Positions 49,740 through 61,914 of a stretch of DNA of 64,000 nucleotides are shown here, in pieces. The notes under the pieces are model-generated. The model saw only the letters and a program-made list of their open reading frames with translations, was not told the origin of the DNA and ran no database searches. The position numbers were made by a program, and so were the translations under genes. How positions within the stretch are numbered: the stretch's first letter is position 1; each line of letters starts with the position of its first letter. Origin of the DNA: Fasciola hepatica (lineage: Eukaryota > Platyhelminthes > Trematoda > Plagiorchiida > Fasciolidae); the NCBI GenBank assembly GCA_948099385.1, contig CANUEZ040000029.1, forward strand, positions 2,139,501 to 2,203,500, written 5' to 3'.

Positions 49740-50600
49740 TCTCAAATTCGAATTCACCCCCGTCCCTTATTTTGTGTAGCAGCATTCGCATGCATTTGAC
49801 TGCACAAGCCATTGTTCTACCTAATGGATACAACCTCTAATTCACCGCTGCTACCGACCAGATCCTGATTAGTGTAGTGCTCTTGATAGTGACGCTAGTC
49901 ATAAAACTTCCTTCCTCTGAATAGAATTATCTGGCTGAGAACCTAATGTGATGCAGCACTCGTCCTTCCTGTCTGATGATCCTTTCAAAGTATCATTGTT
50001 CTGACACCCCTTTCGTTAACTATAATATCATTATAAGATCATTTAGTCTCCACATCTCCACAACATTCCTTGTTCTATCCTCGAGTCACCTTCGTTTTCG
50101 TTACCTAGGGTTTGCCTACGAATATCACTCGTATAGTCTATGGACACGGACGTCTCTGTACTTTCCTGATTTGCACTTCCCTTCGACCTTGGTCTTCCTC
50201 AGTATGCCCTCCTGACTGTTTGTATCCCTCTACTGCTCTTTCTCCCCGATCGCTTTGTCTGATCGAACCCAACAATACTGGTCTTAGCCTCTCACACCAG
50301 ACCATGTCATTCTCTCGTGAATTCGCCACCACGTTTGTGCTTCACTCTTGTGTCTATGCTTCCCCAGGAGACTGTGTCTGTCCTGATTGATTATTGGCCT
50401 TTAGATTCCACTAATTAAAGATCCCCGTTGTAAACTCTTTGAATTTGTCTTGGATCACTGGTTGTGCGCTTCCTATCCCCGTTTGTCGAACACCTGTTTC
50501 TATATTCACAGACTGGATCGCACGCAATTTGAGGTGTCTTATTCTTTGCCCGTTCAATCCGTCCTCATGTGAAGGTCAATCACCCATTGGCCCTCTTTGA
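49740..50600. other. Pyrimidine-rich stretch
   Basis: The plus strand is strongly enriched in C and T for about 850 bp. The open frames within it on both strands are biased by this composition. No repeat copy was found elsewhere in the window. It could be an unrecognised repeat or an intronic polypyrimidine region. Confidence 0.45.
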
Positions 50601-52577
50601 CTTGGGTTTCGGGTTAGTATTCTGCTAGTCGCTCAAGGAAGACGATCCTTTATATTAATTTTTATCTAGGCTCTGTTGAAACGATCGCGCTAGTGGGATA
50701 AATAACTCATCAAGAAATAGCTATTCAGTAAATGTCATGTGTCAGCACCCTTCGAAGGGCATCTTCAAATAATGTCACCGAATTTATCAAAAGTTTCCTA
50801 TTTGTGTACATGACTTTTGCAAGCCTGAATGCAACACTTCATTGAGAATTCAAATTGTGGTAGTTAATACTAGACTGCAACGAAAGGGCTTGCTTTTGGA
50901 AAGTGCATCTTCTGATGAATACAGTTACTTGCAAGAAATCCCATAGAAAATACTGAGAGCAAAAAAGTTTTGCTAACAATCTCTTTCTCAGTTATTCGTA
51001 CTCATACCAAAACAACAATAAATGGCTATTCACATCTCTCTCTCTCTGCACGAATGTCTAAGCGAATGAATGGATCACAGTGAAGAATGAAAAGGTGATT
51101 GCACACGTGTTCGAAAAAGAGTGGGCCATTGGAATTTAAGTATTGCAATTAGTGTTCCTGAGCGAACAGGGGAGAATTGTAGAGACTAATAGTGACGGCT
51201 TCGACCGCGGCTAAGATGATGCACTTCCCTTTCCCGATCCCATGTCTAACCATTTGATTATTCTACATTGTCATCAATTTCACACGTGCACACACCAGTA
51301 CAGAAACAGATTCAGATTGACCGGTGGTGGTCAAATGGTTCCCGTGGCAGTGTTTCCAACCCTTCGTTCCCTGGTTCGAATTCTCCTTGGGACTTCAGTC
51401 ACTGTCCGCAACTGGCAGCCTTCAAAATGGTCCCAACTCGCCTACTGAAATCCTGCACCGTTGTTTCATAACAGAAGAAATGGGATGAGAAGATTCTAAA
51501 GAAGTCTACCCTCACTTGTTTTGCAATTCATTTGATGGTATACTCTGGTATGAATACGAATGACTAAAAATGAGCTTGTCCGCTACTCTATTTTGTCTGT
51601 AGTATAGTAGGGGATGATAGGAAGAGGTTGACTCTGATTTTAATCCCACTCCGCAATCACTGTTTGTTTCCTTCCAAGCCACAACACAGCATCCCACCAG
51701 CCTTTTCCAAGTACTTGCTTTCCACAGTCCTTCCCTTACTAGTTAGAAGCACATACAGCTATTGCAATATCATAAGTGGTAAATAATTTGTGCATGAATC
51801 AAAATATAGCATGTCTCACTGGTCAGACACAGTGCGAGTGGTCATTAACCCCCACCGACGGTGATATGTGCCTGTTACAACCAACAAGAGGAGACCAGCC
51901 GATCAATGTATTTCACAGTGGTTTTGAATGGTCATCAGTTAGAACATGTGAATTTCCACTGTTACGGAAATGTTCGACGGTCACAACACGACTAGAAAAG
52001 ATGACAACAACAACGAACGTAAAGTAACGACGTAGACCGAGGCTGGTAGGGCCGTCAGATGTGTGCTGGATGCAGCGTTCTTCCGTGGAGGTTGCCCGTG
52101 CACTATCTCCCAAGACAGAAAGAATAAAACGAGATTAGCCGAAGCACAATAAGTGTATAAGCAGGTACCAACATCTACAGCAGAGTATGGGAATGACGGT
52201 CTGTGCCAAAATGTTACATCACCATTAGTCCCGTGGGCGACCATTTCACACTCTGTTGTGCGTAAATCAACCAGCCTAGGATGACTGAACTGACGCCAGC
52301 AGACGAACGTTTTACTGGTGATTGTGTGGAAATGGAATTATAAATTCCTTGAAGTTTGTATTTAATAGACTAGGATGAAACGCAAAAGAGACTGATTTTA
52401 TATTGAAAAAGCAGCTTATCAAGTCAAGTCAAGTAACTGCTTCTTACACTTCGAGGGGGAAATAATGAAACTTTTTTCCTACTCGAAAGTGGTTGAACTT
52501 GTATGTGGGCAGAAAATCGCTTTCATTTGCTGACACCAAATTTACAGTATGTATACCGACGGATATTATATGGAATA
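50601..52577. other. Unrecognised sequence up to copy 2
   Basis: It contains a short CT repeat near 51033 and one possible SINE fragment at 51.3 kb. A short AAGTC tandem lies at about 52422. Nothing marks 52578 as a breakpoint. Confidence 0.5.
51300..51450 (+). repeat. Possible tRNA-derived SINE fragment
   Basis: GGTGGTGGTCAAATGG followed by CCCTGGTTCGAATTC (B-box-like, near 51370-51384) has the spacing of a tRNA-derived SINE head. No second copy was found in the window, so family membership is unproven. Confidence 0.35.
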
Positions 52578-53924
52578 GAAAATTCATTAGCATTTTTCAC
52601 ATCTAAATGTCCAGCGCCACGAGCCTGAATTGATCCGGCGACACTCCGCTCATTGGACAAATGCCTTACCAACTCAGTTATCACGATACGGGTGAGAACA
52701 ACGCAAGTGGATACTTGGTAATGTTTAGTCAGAATTGAAATAAACGGGGTAGTATAATCAAATACACCGGGTCAAATTGCACATGCTGTCAAAGATATCC
52801 TACTGTCTTGTAGAAGTGATGTAATTACAAATTACCATAAAACTGATCAGTGTGGGTAATACGTCTGGATGCAGTGCAGTACGTTATAAATGCGAAGTTA
52901 GCACATTTTATAATAGGTCATGATAAATTCATTCAATTATTACTGAAAAACGGACAGGGGTTTGAAATGAGCTGACTCAATTCAGTGGCTGTACTGGAAT
53001 ATGACGTTGTGCAACAGGCAGTTGTTATCGCTTCGTTATTCAACTACAGATGGTGCAATTTTACACATCACACGAAACAAGGGTGATGAATCAGAGATTC
53101 GTGAGTGAATCTCTTGGTTAATCTATATTATTTTTTTCAAGTTATGCAATGAAAAACTTGAGGTGATTCTTTCCAGATGGCTCAGTCGTGGATCAGTGAG
53201 AAATGCCGTCCGCGATTCAGTTTACATGACTGATTGGAATCATTCTAATACTTTCCACAAACTCATTAGCTCCGTCTACACAACTGTTCGATTGGACACA
53301 GACTAGGTCGTCTGTAATCCGTCAAAAGATCGTGGAACAATCACTCCGTGCTTTTATGAGCATTCCGCCTGACGTGGTCACCAATACCTGAGTGGATTGC
53401 TTACCACGAATGAAATCTGTTTTTGACCAATAAAATTGTCTGATTGCACAATAGGTATCTAAATCAAACTCGTGCATCTCCGACTGAGTCATAAATTTCG
53501 GATCCTTTTTCCCACCTCCCTCGTTTCTTTCTTTTGACCTTCGGATGTGTGTAATAACTTGAAAGCAAATCGGAATTGAAAACAAGCCTCTGTTTTGTTT
53601 GTGAATTCTATCGTCCAAATTTGTTCTGAAACATCACCCAACTGATGCGATATGTTCAGGCTCAAAGTGCTATTTAAACTCTGTTTTCCACGAATTCATT
53701 TTCCGTTTCTAGTTCAATAGTCGACGAACATTCCATCTAGAGTTCTTTCCACCCCCTTAATATTAAATTTTAAAAAATATGGAAAGTCAGTTTGCACAAT
53801 CATGAATAACAATCTGAGCCGTCGTGAATACCCAGTGAATATGAAAACATTTGAATGCAATCTAACATGAGTCAGTCAACTCATTCGGTCAAACAAAATG
53901 TGTTGAATGAGACTAGTAGGAGGT

Positions 53925-54085
53925 CATATTTGTTTGATGTGATCCATCGTGTAGTATCAATGCTCAGCCTACCATTGAAATCCAATGAGGTGCTGTACAG
54001 CCGACGATTTCTAACAAGGATGAAACAGTAGTACAATCCTTCCACAGCTTTCCATAGTGAGTTGAGCATCGAAACTGCATGATGA
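53925..54085 (+). repeat. SINE family A body fragment (duplicate of 1365-1505)
   Basis: This is the copy-2 counterpart of 1365-1505. The hammerhead core reads CCGACGA at 54001-54007 instead of CTGACGA, which changes an invariant core position (the U of CUGANGA). The GATGAAACAG segment is kept. This copy is therefore expected to be catalytically dead even if the copy-1 version retained any activity. Confidence 0.65.
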
Positions 54086-54299
54086 ATCATATCACACAAA
54101 TCTAATCTCTTACTACTCATGTGCACACAATAGCTAGGCTTACCAGGTTGATTATGACGGGATGCTTTCGTTGTACTTAGACCTCTACAGCGAAGTCATT
54201 CATCAAGGGAGTCGACCACTGTACCAAAAACGGGTTGTTACCACTGAGTGCCGGTGACGGAAGGATGCTGTATCAGATAGTGTAGATGTTCAGCAAACC

Positions 54300-54505
54300 G
54301 TTGAGAGCCAGCCGGAATAGCATGGTTGCTATTTGTTCGACTCATGTTTGTTCACTTCGGGTTGCACTCCCTGTTGGGGCTCAGTGGATGTGCAGTGCTG
54401 ATGATTCCTAACAAGGATGAAACAGTTGTACAGTGCTTGCACGGTCGTCGTTGGTGAGTTGAGCGTGTACATTGCATGATGAATTGCATGATACAATGTG
54501 TTGAG
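54300..54505 (+). repeat. SINE family A (duplicate of 1722-1905)
   Basis: Copy-2 counterpart of the element at 1722-1905, with the same tRNA-like head and hammerhead-containing body. The B-box-like segment reads GGGTTGCACTCCC here. The tail reads GAGCGTGTACATTGCATGATG, against GAGGGTTTAAATTGCATGATG in copy 1. Confidence 0.7.
54391..54436 (+). ncRNA. Hammerhead ribozyme-like core, best-preserved family A copy
   Basis: CTGATGA sits at 54398-54404, a 3-bp stem II (TCC...GGA) is closed by loop TAACAA, then GAAAC, a CAGTTGTA stem III region and CAGTGC as stem I 3' strand (54431-54436). The stem I 5' strand GTGCAGTG pairs with it apart from one mismatch. The first stem II pair is T-T rather than the usual G-C. 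Conserved core residues are intact, so of the family A copies in the window this is the most likely to fold. Confidence 0.6.
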
Positions 54506-54834
54506 TTCTGCTTGGCTTCCACCAACACTGGTCACGTGTCGTACACCTTGAATCTAGTAAAATCGAATCTCCGTCTAATCAATAACGAATAAAACCGGTT
54601 AGTGAAACAGAATCATGTCAAACCGAACGACGGGAAATGGTTTATGATAAAGGAAGGTGGCAGAGCCAAGCAGATTTCGGACAGACAAGTCCAAATCAAG
54701 TGATGAAACTGAGTAAATCATAAGACAAACACACAATGGGAGGAATCTCCTTCATTGATAAAATGAATTAGGTAATTAACCTCTTTATAGGACTCGAATA
54801 GCTCACTCTTCCTCTTTCTCCTTTGCTATACCTC

Positions 54835-54877
54835 TGTGTATGTGTGTGTATGTGTTTGTGTGTGTGTGTGTGTGTGG
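54835..54877 (+). repeat. (TG)n microsatellite, copy 2
   Basis: About 43 bp of TG repeats with TATG and TTTG interruptions, orthologous in position to 2239-2292. Confidence 0.95.
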
Positions 54878-55048
54878 TTGCCGTTGAGTGACTAAAACAA
54901 CTGTAGGCTCTGGAATTCGCTTCACTATTTTAATTCATTTCATATTTCTTGATATTTTCCCTGTCGTTTCACCTAGGCGACTGATGACAGTATACAACAG
55001 AAATTCCTCACATAATGTTTATCATCTGACTTGTTTGTTCATGCACAG

Positions 55049-55146
55049 ATTAAATCACATCGAAGCAGACGTTGTCAAGAAAGTGAAAGAAAAAGTACGC
55101 GGAACTCTCCGTCAAAAAACAGCATATTTAATCGAATCCCTCCGAG
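55049..55146 (+). CDS. Candidate internal exon, lysine-rich helical segment (copy 2)
   Basis: The segment is preceded by a strong acceptor (CTTGTTTGTTCATGCACAG) and followed by GAG|GTCAAC, a weak donor. The frame encodes about 32 residues with EADVVKKVKEKVRGTLRQK at its centre, likely helical and basic. The same frame is open from 54888 to 55328 (146 codons), so the exon could be longer or be a terminal exon ending at 55328. Between the duplicates, the stretch from the acceptor to the 23-bp gap is identical. No family was recognised, and the call rests on splice consensus and an unusually long open frame. Confidence 0.3.
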
Positions 55147-55387
55147 GTCAACGACTTTCTGAATTTGGATCGATTCTGCATTCGTCAAATCATCAAACCA
55201 TAATTTATAATCGAACAAATCCGTGTACTCAACTGGTGGATACTAGTTTATTCATAGAAACGTCCCGCTGTAGGCAATCAAATTATAAGTTAAATCACGT
55301 TCATGGATGTCACCTGTTATTCCGATAATATAGGCACGTGAACTGTACGATCTACTTGCGAATTTTTCGAAGCTCGTCGACGTAACC

Positions 55388-55462
55388 TTGTAGCTTAGCT
55401 GATAGAGCACGTGTGGTATCAAGACATGAGTGGGGTCCACGAGTGAGCTTGAACCAATTCGA
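55388..55462 (+). repeat. tRNA-like fragment (duplicate of 2781-2855)
   Basis: Same A box as 2781-2855. The B box differs (GAGCTTGAACC), and several bases between the boxes have changed, consistent with no selection for tRNA function. Confidence 0.5.
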
Positions 55463-57133
55463 GATCAACATGTTTCACCCATGTCTACCAAGTAAACATA
55501 GGAAATTCTTCTTTTCAAATCAACCGAGAGGTGAAAACTGCTGACTCAAATTTAAGGTGGCAATATTTTTCTTGTTTCAAATACAAATATCGTTGCTCGT
55601 ATGACTCGTTTCCACTTAATGTGAATCTAAGAAAAACAATGTGCAATGTACTGAATCCATTCACATGTTTGGTGATCAGTTCCGAAATCGAGCCTTTCCT
55701 AGAGAAACCAAATTTCCCCGTGCAGCTTTTGGAGAATTGAAGCTGTGTCATGACCAGCACAACAGTTAATGCGTTTTAGAGAATTTCACAATAGGCAAAT
55801 GGAACAATGCAGAATTTTGTAGTAACAATTGTGAACCATAGCAGATGTTTTCAGAATCATTCTCCCTCAGTTGTTTGAATGACATGTTAGTTTCATCGGC
55901 AATGTCATCTTACTACACATCCCAACTGAACTGGAATTTCGGTTTAGAAACGTCCCATTTACTGTCCCTCACATTCGGAATTGGGTAGCTATCGAACGTC
56001 TGTAGATGTTATCCCAATATTTGTCTTCAAACATTTCAGATCTTAGTATACCTGGAAAAATTCTTCCTTCCTTTGAGAGAGAAGTGGGGGAAGTTGATGC
56101 TCTGTCTCAGAATCGGTCTTTGGATGAGGAAAGCGAACTGTGTTGCACATTCTGACTGCCCAATACTTATCACGTTTGTGCCAATCACACAAGTGGTAAA
56201 GAGTAACCGGTAACCCATTAGTTGCACGTTTCCCGTATACTTCCGGGGAGAAGGAATCGGTAATATGTTGTGTAGCAGCTAATAAAGTTTCGTTATCCCA
56301 AAAAGAGGCCATGATCGATCATGCACGGGGATAGCTGTTGGGGGGCAGCATAGAACAATTCCCAAGTTAGTCGCAAACCATCATCTAATTGTAACCGACC
56401 AAAACCCTCTATGTGGCTTCGAAGCTCAGTTTTTAGAGTGTGTATGTTATTAGACCGATGAAGGCTTGATATCCTTTACATTGCACGCTTATACGAAAGT
56501 GTGGTGGAAGTGGTATACTCCATCACCTCAAATGCCCGATGCACTATTAGGGATAGGTAGCAGCCAGACCTTCAGACTCGGAGAGGCGGAGAGCCACATA
56601 ATGTCAGGTTAGGTAAAGATGCGCATGACAGTGGGACATTTTCCCCATAACTAAATAATGTACCCCGAGAACAAGTTCACGGGAGATGTCAACCGATGGT
56701 TGTATCCACTGGATTTAACCTAATCCGTAAAATACTCATATCCTTTTACTTATTCGAAAGTCAAATTTTCCAGACAAGCAAATTATCACCTCGGAAATTC
56801 GTTTCATCAGTGCTGGTGTGGTATTTTTGGCACTGTTAGATTTCGTGATGATAGACTGAGTTCCACTGATCTTTTCGGGGTGAAAATTACTCTGACTAAA
56901 ACTTCCTGAACCTTTCCGTGTTCGGCCAATACGAGAAACAATCTCTGAAATATATCTCCTATTTTTCTGTTTTTTTCTCTTTCAATCAAAATGTAATTCC
57001 ACGACATTTTCTACTCGAACTCTGTTCGCGGCACAGCAGAGTAAGATCATCAGTACAATTATTGCCATGATTTTATTTTTTAAGAGCGTTCTTTGCCTGC
57101 TAACGCGCCAAATTGGAATTCGATCAGGTGATG

Positions 57134-57218
57134 TGCCGATAACGAGACCCTAGAAAACCAGATCTGTTGGTTGTGCCGATCTGCTAAATGACTTCATATA
57201 AAAGCTAAATTGTTGAGT
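57134..57218 (+). other. Segment of about 85 bp present only in copy 2
   Basis: It lies between GATCAGGTGATG and TGCAAAATACAC; copy 1 joins these directly (GATGCAAAAT). The segment contains two copies of TGTGCCGAT about 40 bp apart. A short TG/TGC microhomology at the junction is compatible with a deletion in copy 1. An insertion in copy 2 is equally possible. Confidence 0.8.
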
Positions 57219-57287
57219 GCAAAATACACTAGCACTACTGAAAATTGGCATCAAGGAGACCTACAGCTTTTCCCATCAAGCTTTAGG
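57219..57287 (+). pseudogene. Altered copy of candidate exon 4520-4592
   Basis: The right 50 bp match copy 1 exactly, and the frame still reads ALLKIGIKETYSFSHQAL. The original acceptor is separated from it by about 85 extra bases, and the donor is GTAAAA rather than GTAAGA. A new acceptor (TTGTTGAG) would be needed for use. Confidence 0.25.
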
Positions 57288-58206
57288 TAAAACTCCAATT
57301 CTGTAGCCACGATCTGCAGTCCTTTAGCCTTGACGCATAGGTTTTAGCCATGCTTTTAAAAGCCAGTCAGATCAGAAGTATCCGAATATTGGAACAATTT
57401 GCATTTTTATAAAGATGGGTAGTGCAAAGCTGGTTGAACAGATGAGGTGTGACGATCGTATTCTACACAGCTTACCGTGGTAATGGTATCAAATTGTGTA
57501 CACTAAACGGTTCTGAGAAGGGTCAGTCAGTACATCCGTATCGCCGAACCACATGGCACAGCCCGACAGAATAACTGCGGGTTATTGCTAAAACTTCGTA
57601 GGAAGAATGCATCATGATTTTTTCGAAATATATCATGCCGAAACTATTTAGTGTGGGAGATTATTCAATTTGATCCTCAATGCTTTTGATTACTGGCATT
57701 GATCCTAGCTCATCTGGATGGCGCTTTCATAAGGTCCTGTTCACTGAGAGTTTGGTGTTTAGGTTGTCAACGTTTCATCATCAATCGGGATCATATCATC
57801 GAAGAAATGGAAATATTCCCTTTCGCATTGGTGAAATCATTTCTGACTTTCATCGAGAAAACGATAAATGGAATCACAACTATTCCGAGATGATACTTAG
57901 AAGACAAATTAATATTAAAATGCGTCATATCAAGTGAGGAGACGATTATCCTGCGTTTCAGTATAGCATTTATTGCACAACAACACAGACGTTTTAAGAG
58001 GCTCTTGTGAGACAAACAACAGCAAGAAAAAGCAATATACACTTCAACGCATACTCCTAATAGGCGCTTGTCTCTTTGAATAAAACCATATCATTCAGTG
58101 GAAAACTATGGCATTTAGACAAAAATAAGGTACTCAATTATTGAGAATGAATAAATTATTCAGCACAATTGAATTGCATGAAGCCATATAATCGGAATCC
58201 AGCAAA

Positions 58207-58860
58207 TTAAAACGGAACTTCGAGGATGGCCTTTTTGCGTAATCTTAAACACAATTCTGAGCGGATTAGTTCAGGCATTAGGCACGAACCACCAAGATGC
58301 CAAATGGCACTTCTGCTTTCTTTCATTGTTTTCTTGTTCTCTGCCTCTTGAGTGATTGTGTTCGTGATCGAATCAATTTGTCTGGATATGTAATACGGTA
58401 ATGATAAGATTTTCTCGTCATCCGAAGATGACAATACGATGATAGAATTGAAAAGGCCAGACGGATACTCTGAGGTGAAAACGCCGGGCATTTTCATCGC
58501 GTTAGCACCACAAAAGCTGGCTGAATGCACGATTCGGAAGGAACTGTGTGTTCGCACTTCGTTCGTTTTTAGTAAGTGAAAATGTATTCTCATCTAAGTG
58601 GACCATTTCCACGTCCAAACTGCGTCGCCGATTTTTGGTTTCCTGTATGAAAATGCCTCAATAAATAGGTCGCAATCAGGAGAGCATTGCCCTTACATCT
58701 TATACAGCAACATAGATATGCGCGAGAAAATACTCATATCATATTCTTTGCAAACACACCCATTGATAGGAGTAAGATATTCAAGTTTGCATAAATATTC
58801 GATAATCTCTGAAGCCTCGATAAGGGGCCAGAAACTGTGCTTTCAGAAATGAAAAAGAAT
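58207..58860 (-). pseudogene. Copy 2 of the 5681-6308 minus-strand frames
   Basis: The downstream frame is open for 128 codons (58593 down to 58207) and ends RKKAILEVPF, where copy 1 has a TAG after RLRK. The upstream frame is broken by a 2-bp difference near 58755, a TAA where copy 1 has CAA, and a 1-bp difference near 58630. If this is a gene, the two copies have lost opposite halves. Confidence 0.25.
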
Positions 58861-59165
58861 CAGTTACATCTACACCGGTCGAGCGATTTCTGTCGAATCC
58901 CTAAGATCACGTGGTAACCATATATCTAATTAATTACAAACTGATTTATCCTAATACCTTTGACCGGTATATGACTCAGCTATTACTTGTACTGTGATGA
59001 TACCGTCCAACACCAGTCACTTCACACGAGCTTTTGCAATGTGCCAGTTCTATGAGGCAAAGAGCAAACGACTGGACAGTTTTTCAACTCATCTACTAAA
59101 CTAGCAAACGGCCCAATGTGCCTCTATATAAACAGTAGTGCAAAATAAACAAAGAAATTTTCCAG

Positions 59166-59390
59166 AATGGAGAAAAGTAGAATCAAATGACAGATCACGA
59201 ACTGTGTATGGTAGCCAAATCTTTTCTACTGGAATAAACAACCGAGCAATCTGTCCAGGCAGAGTGCACTTCGGATTTCCACTCAGTGCATGGAAGGTGA
59301 TTTACCAAATGGGTGCAGTTATTATTTGATCAATTTAGAAAATATGGTTTCGGTGTTGCAGCTTTCAGAGGATTGTCATTTCGTCCACAC
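59166..59390 (+). pseudogene. Broken copy of candidate exon 6615-6830
   Basis: The first 110 bp and the acceptor match copy 1 exactly. A block around 59288-59340 is then rearranged by clustered substitutions and extra bases, creating an in-frame TGA at 59327-59329. One A is lost in TTTCAGAGGATT, and the base before the donor changes (CAC|GTAAGT). The clustered changes contrast with the clean flanks. Confidence 0.4.
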
Positions 59391-59663
59391 GTAAGTCCAA
59401 TAATCACCTAATCATCCAAAGTGGACAGAAATCAAAGCCAAAAGATAAGGTTGATATTTTTCATGCACAAAACGTTGCAAACATTGTAAATATGGAAGTG
59501 ACTAATGACCGATAAAACCCGTTTTGCACGTGGTAGAGAGAGAACAAAGCAGTCCTAGGCATAAAAAAACAATAGCAAAGAGAACTTCGTGAATTGATTC
59601 GTCGAGTTCGAAGGGTAAAATAAGAGACCACTAAGCTCAAGAAACAAAACCCAGACCGCTTGG

Positions 59664-60122
59664 TTACTCACGGGAATTAGGCTTTGTCATTAATGAAAAC
59701 TTTCTCCTAGTCAACAGCGATGAAAACGAGCACTGCGGATGCTTACAACCGGTTTCTCCATAGGTCGAAGAATGCGATATTTCTATAAACAGTTCCAAAT
59801 TCTCTCTATGCGCCAAATCCATTGGGTTCCATGTTACTGTCCACCCAATGAAGGCAATCATACAATAGAAGGCAAAGTAGATGCGATTCGCGAATTCCAA
59901 GAAACGGTTATTCGAAAGTCTGCGACGTACATGGGAATTAAGAATTTCTGCCGCCGATTTATCCCAAATGAATAAATACCTAACAACTAATATACAAACT
60001 TCTGAAAAGGATTTACGCAAACTTAACAAATGAGTCTTCTCCCATTCACTTGAGTTCGGGGATAATCCTCCCAAAAAGCTGTGAGTTCCGAACTGCGGCT
60101 GAATAGTAACGGTACAAAACAA
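59664..60122 (-). CDS. Continuous 152-codon minus-strand frame (copy 2)
   Basis: It opens with MFCTVTIQPQFG at 60122 and runs to TKPNSRE at 59664. A hydrophobic patch (YFAFYCMIAFIGWTV) is followed by WNPMDLAHRENLELF. A frame of this length is not statistically remarkable in 64 kb of AT-rich DNA, and substitutions against copy 1 look neutral. No splice or promoter evidence was found. It is listed because it is the longest ATG-started frame apart from the microsatellites and is broken in copy 1. Confidence 0.2.
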   Translation of the reverse strand: MFCTVTIQPQFGTHSFLGGLSPNSSEWEKTHLLSLRKSFSEVCILVVRYLFIWDKSAAEILNSHVRRRLSNNRFLEFANRIYFAFYCMIAFIGWTVTWNPMDLAHRENLELFIEISHSSTYGETGCKHPQCSFSSLLTRRKFSLMTKPNSRE

Positions 60123-60441
60123 CCACTTTCATATTTAACTCATGAGGTGCAAATGAGACAAACCCATTATAACACTTTTGCCGCAAACAACTTGCAATCT
60201 ACTTTGAGATAACACATGTTCCTCATATTCTAGGGATAGAATCTACGTCACCCACACCGATCATTAGCCTTCGATCTATGCGTTGGCTTAGAAAGGTGGT
60301 CGATGTTGATTGTGAGATACCCCACATCTCGATCACGTCTCATAGTTTCCAAGTGACAACGAACATACTCATGGATCTATAAACCTCGTGGATTGCGAAC
60401 TCTAATCGCCTTGATCTCCATTGTATTGTGGGTGTTTTCAG

Positions 60442-60700
60442 CCAACCAGGGACAATGGAAGCTCAAAAGATTGACAAAGAACTACTACAAAGCCGCTTTC
60501 AGCCATCTCTAACACTGAGTGAATCAAAAATTGGAAATGAAGGCTACAGTGAGTGTAACTTTTCTCCAACCAGACTCGAACAATCGCTTTTCCCTCCGTA
60601 TTGCCAAACAGTTTTCTCATTTTTTCTCGTCCAATGTCTTGGCTTGAAAATTGTGCCACTTCCGAGCTTGATTCCCAACATCAAGTGTGGGAAGAGATAA
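60442..60700 (+). CDS. Candidate terminal exon (copy 2 of 7883-8141)
   Basis: Same frame and acceptor position as 7883-8141, open to the same stop. Amino-acid differences include P to L, C to S, L to S and R to K. Both copies stay open, unlike most frames in the duplication. Confidence 0.25.
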
Positions 60701-60981
60701 CTCAAACCTGTCATTTGTAAACAAGATCAACCGCCCTGCATGAACATGTTTTTTTAGCCACCTAAATATAATACGTTAATTTCCAACGGCCTCAGAAATA
60801 TCGTTTAATTCCTGTATCGATCACTTCTCTCGCTGTTCAATGGCCGTTCAAATTCCAAACACGGCTTTTGAATCCTTCTGTGCACCCATAAATTTCTTCG
60901 TCTCATGTCACTTATATCGTTTATAACATTACATTTTTACTCCCTTCAAATCATACAACGTTTTAGGAAATCAGCCGCGGC

Positions 60982-61077
60982 CAAATTACAGACCAGCGGC
61001 AGTGCGCGGATTTGAACCCCGAGACGAGAGAGTCTAAAGTCCAGTATGTTGGCTGTTTGACCACCACGGCATTGGTG
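60982..61077 (-). repeat. tRNA-derived SINE fragment (family C), duplicate
   Basis: Counterpart of 8425-8520, with one difference in the part left of the B box. It sits at the left edge of the nearly identical tract. Confidence 0.55.
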
Positions 61078-61914
61078 TTTAGCTTAGGCCCAGTCATTCG
61101 CGACTGCAACCACTCTCTCACATTAAAGATTATTTGCAGACCTTTAAATCACTCCTCGTTCCATGAACTTGTAGCAGAGTATCATGAACAAACAAGAGCC
61201 CTTTTATATTCACTTCCCATGAGTCAATAACTCTGTTGTCACTAATGAGGCCTATTCAAATCACCCTAAAGGAATGATTCGACTTTCGTCCAGTAGATAT
61301 AGCATTTGGCACAACACTTGCACTTCTTGATGAGTTAAATTCACCGAACTTCCGTCGTTGTTACCCTTTTCGCTTTTGTCCATCAAATGATTCTCATAGG
61401 GCATACCACGTGCAATCTAAGCCTGCAAACACATCCATCCCACTCCCCTACTCGATGATATAAACAGTCACTTTAAGTTAGGACTACGGCGTCGGATTTC
61501 TCCAAACAATACCCTTTCTCTTGAGAAATCCGCTGTCAAAACCCCGTCACTATCGAATGGTCAAAGTTAGAAACATATTCACCTAGATCCTTCATCGAAC
61601 TAAGCTTTGTATTGCATCTTGTAGCGCATTCTCGTAGGAAGATTGCTAAGCCGGTTCGTTTTATGTTAATCCAGTATACTTATAAACACCAGTATTCATT
61701 TGGCCAACTGCCTGTGGAGAGAACATTATACAAACGTGTAGTCATTCTTTCTGCGATTCTGTACCGTCTCATTTTTGACACCCCATAGGCCATAGAATTT
61801 TCTCTGTGGAGTTCTGATTTGTACAAACCTAATCGCTTCAAATAATAGTCGGACCGCTAATCAATCGACCTTACCTACTTCCATCTACTTTTTATTCTGA
61901 TCAGGTTGAACTAG

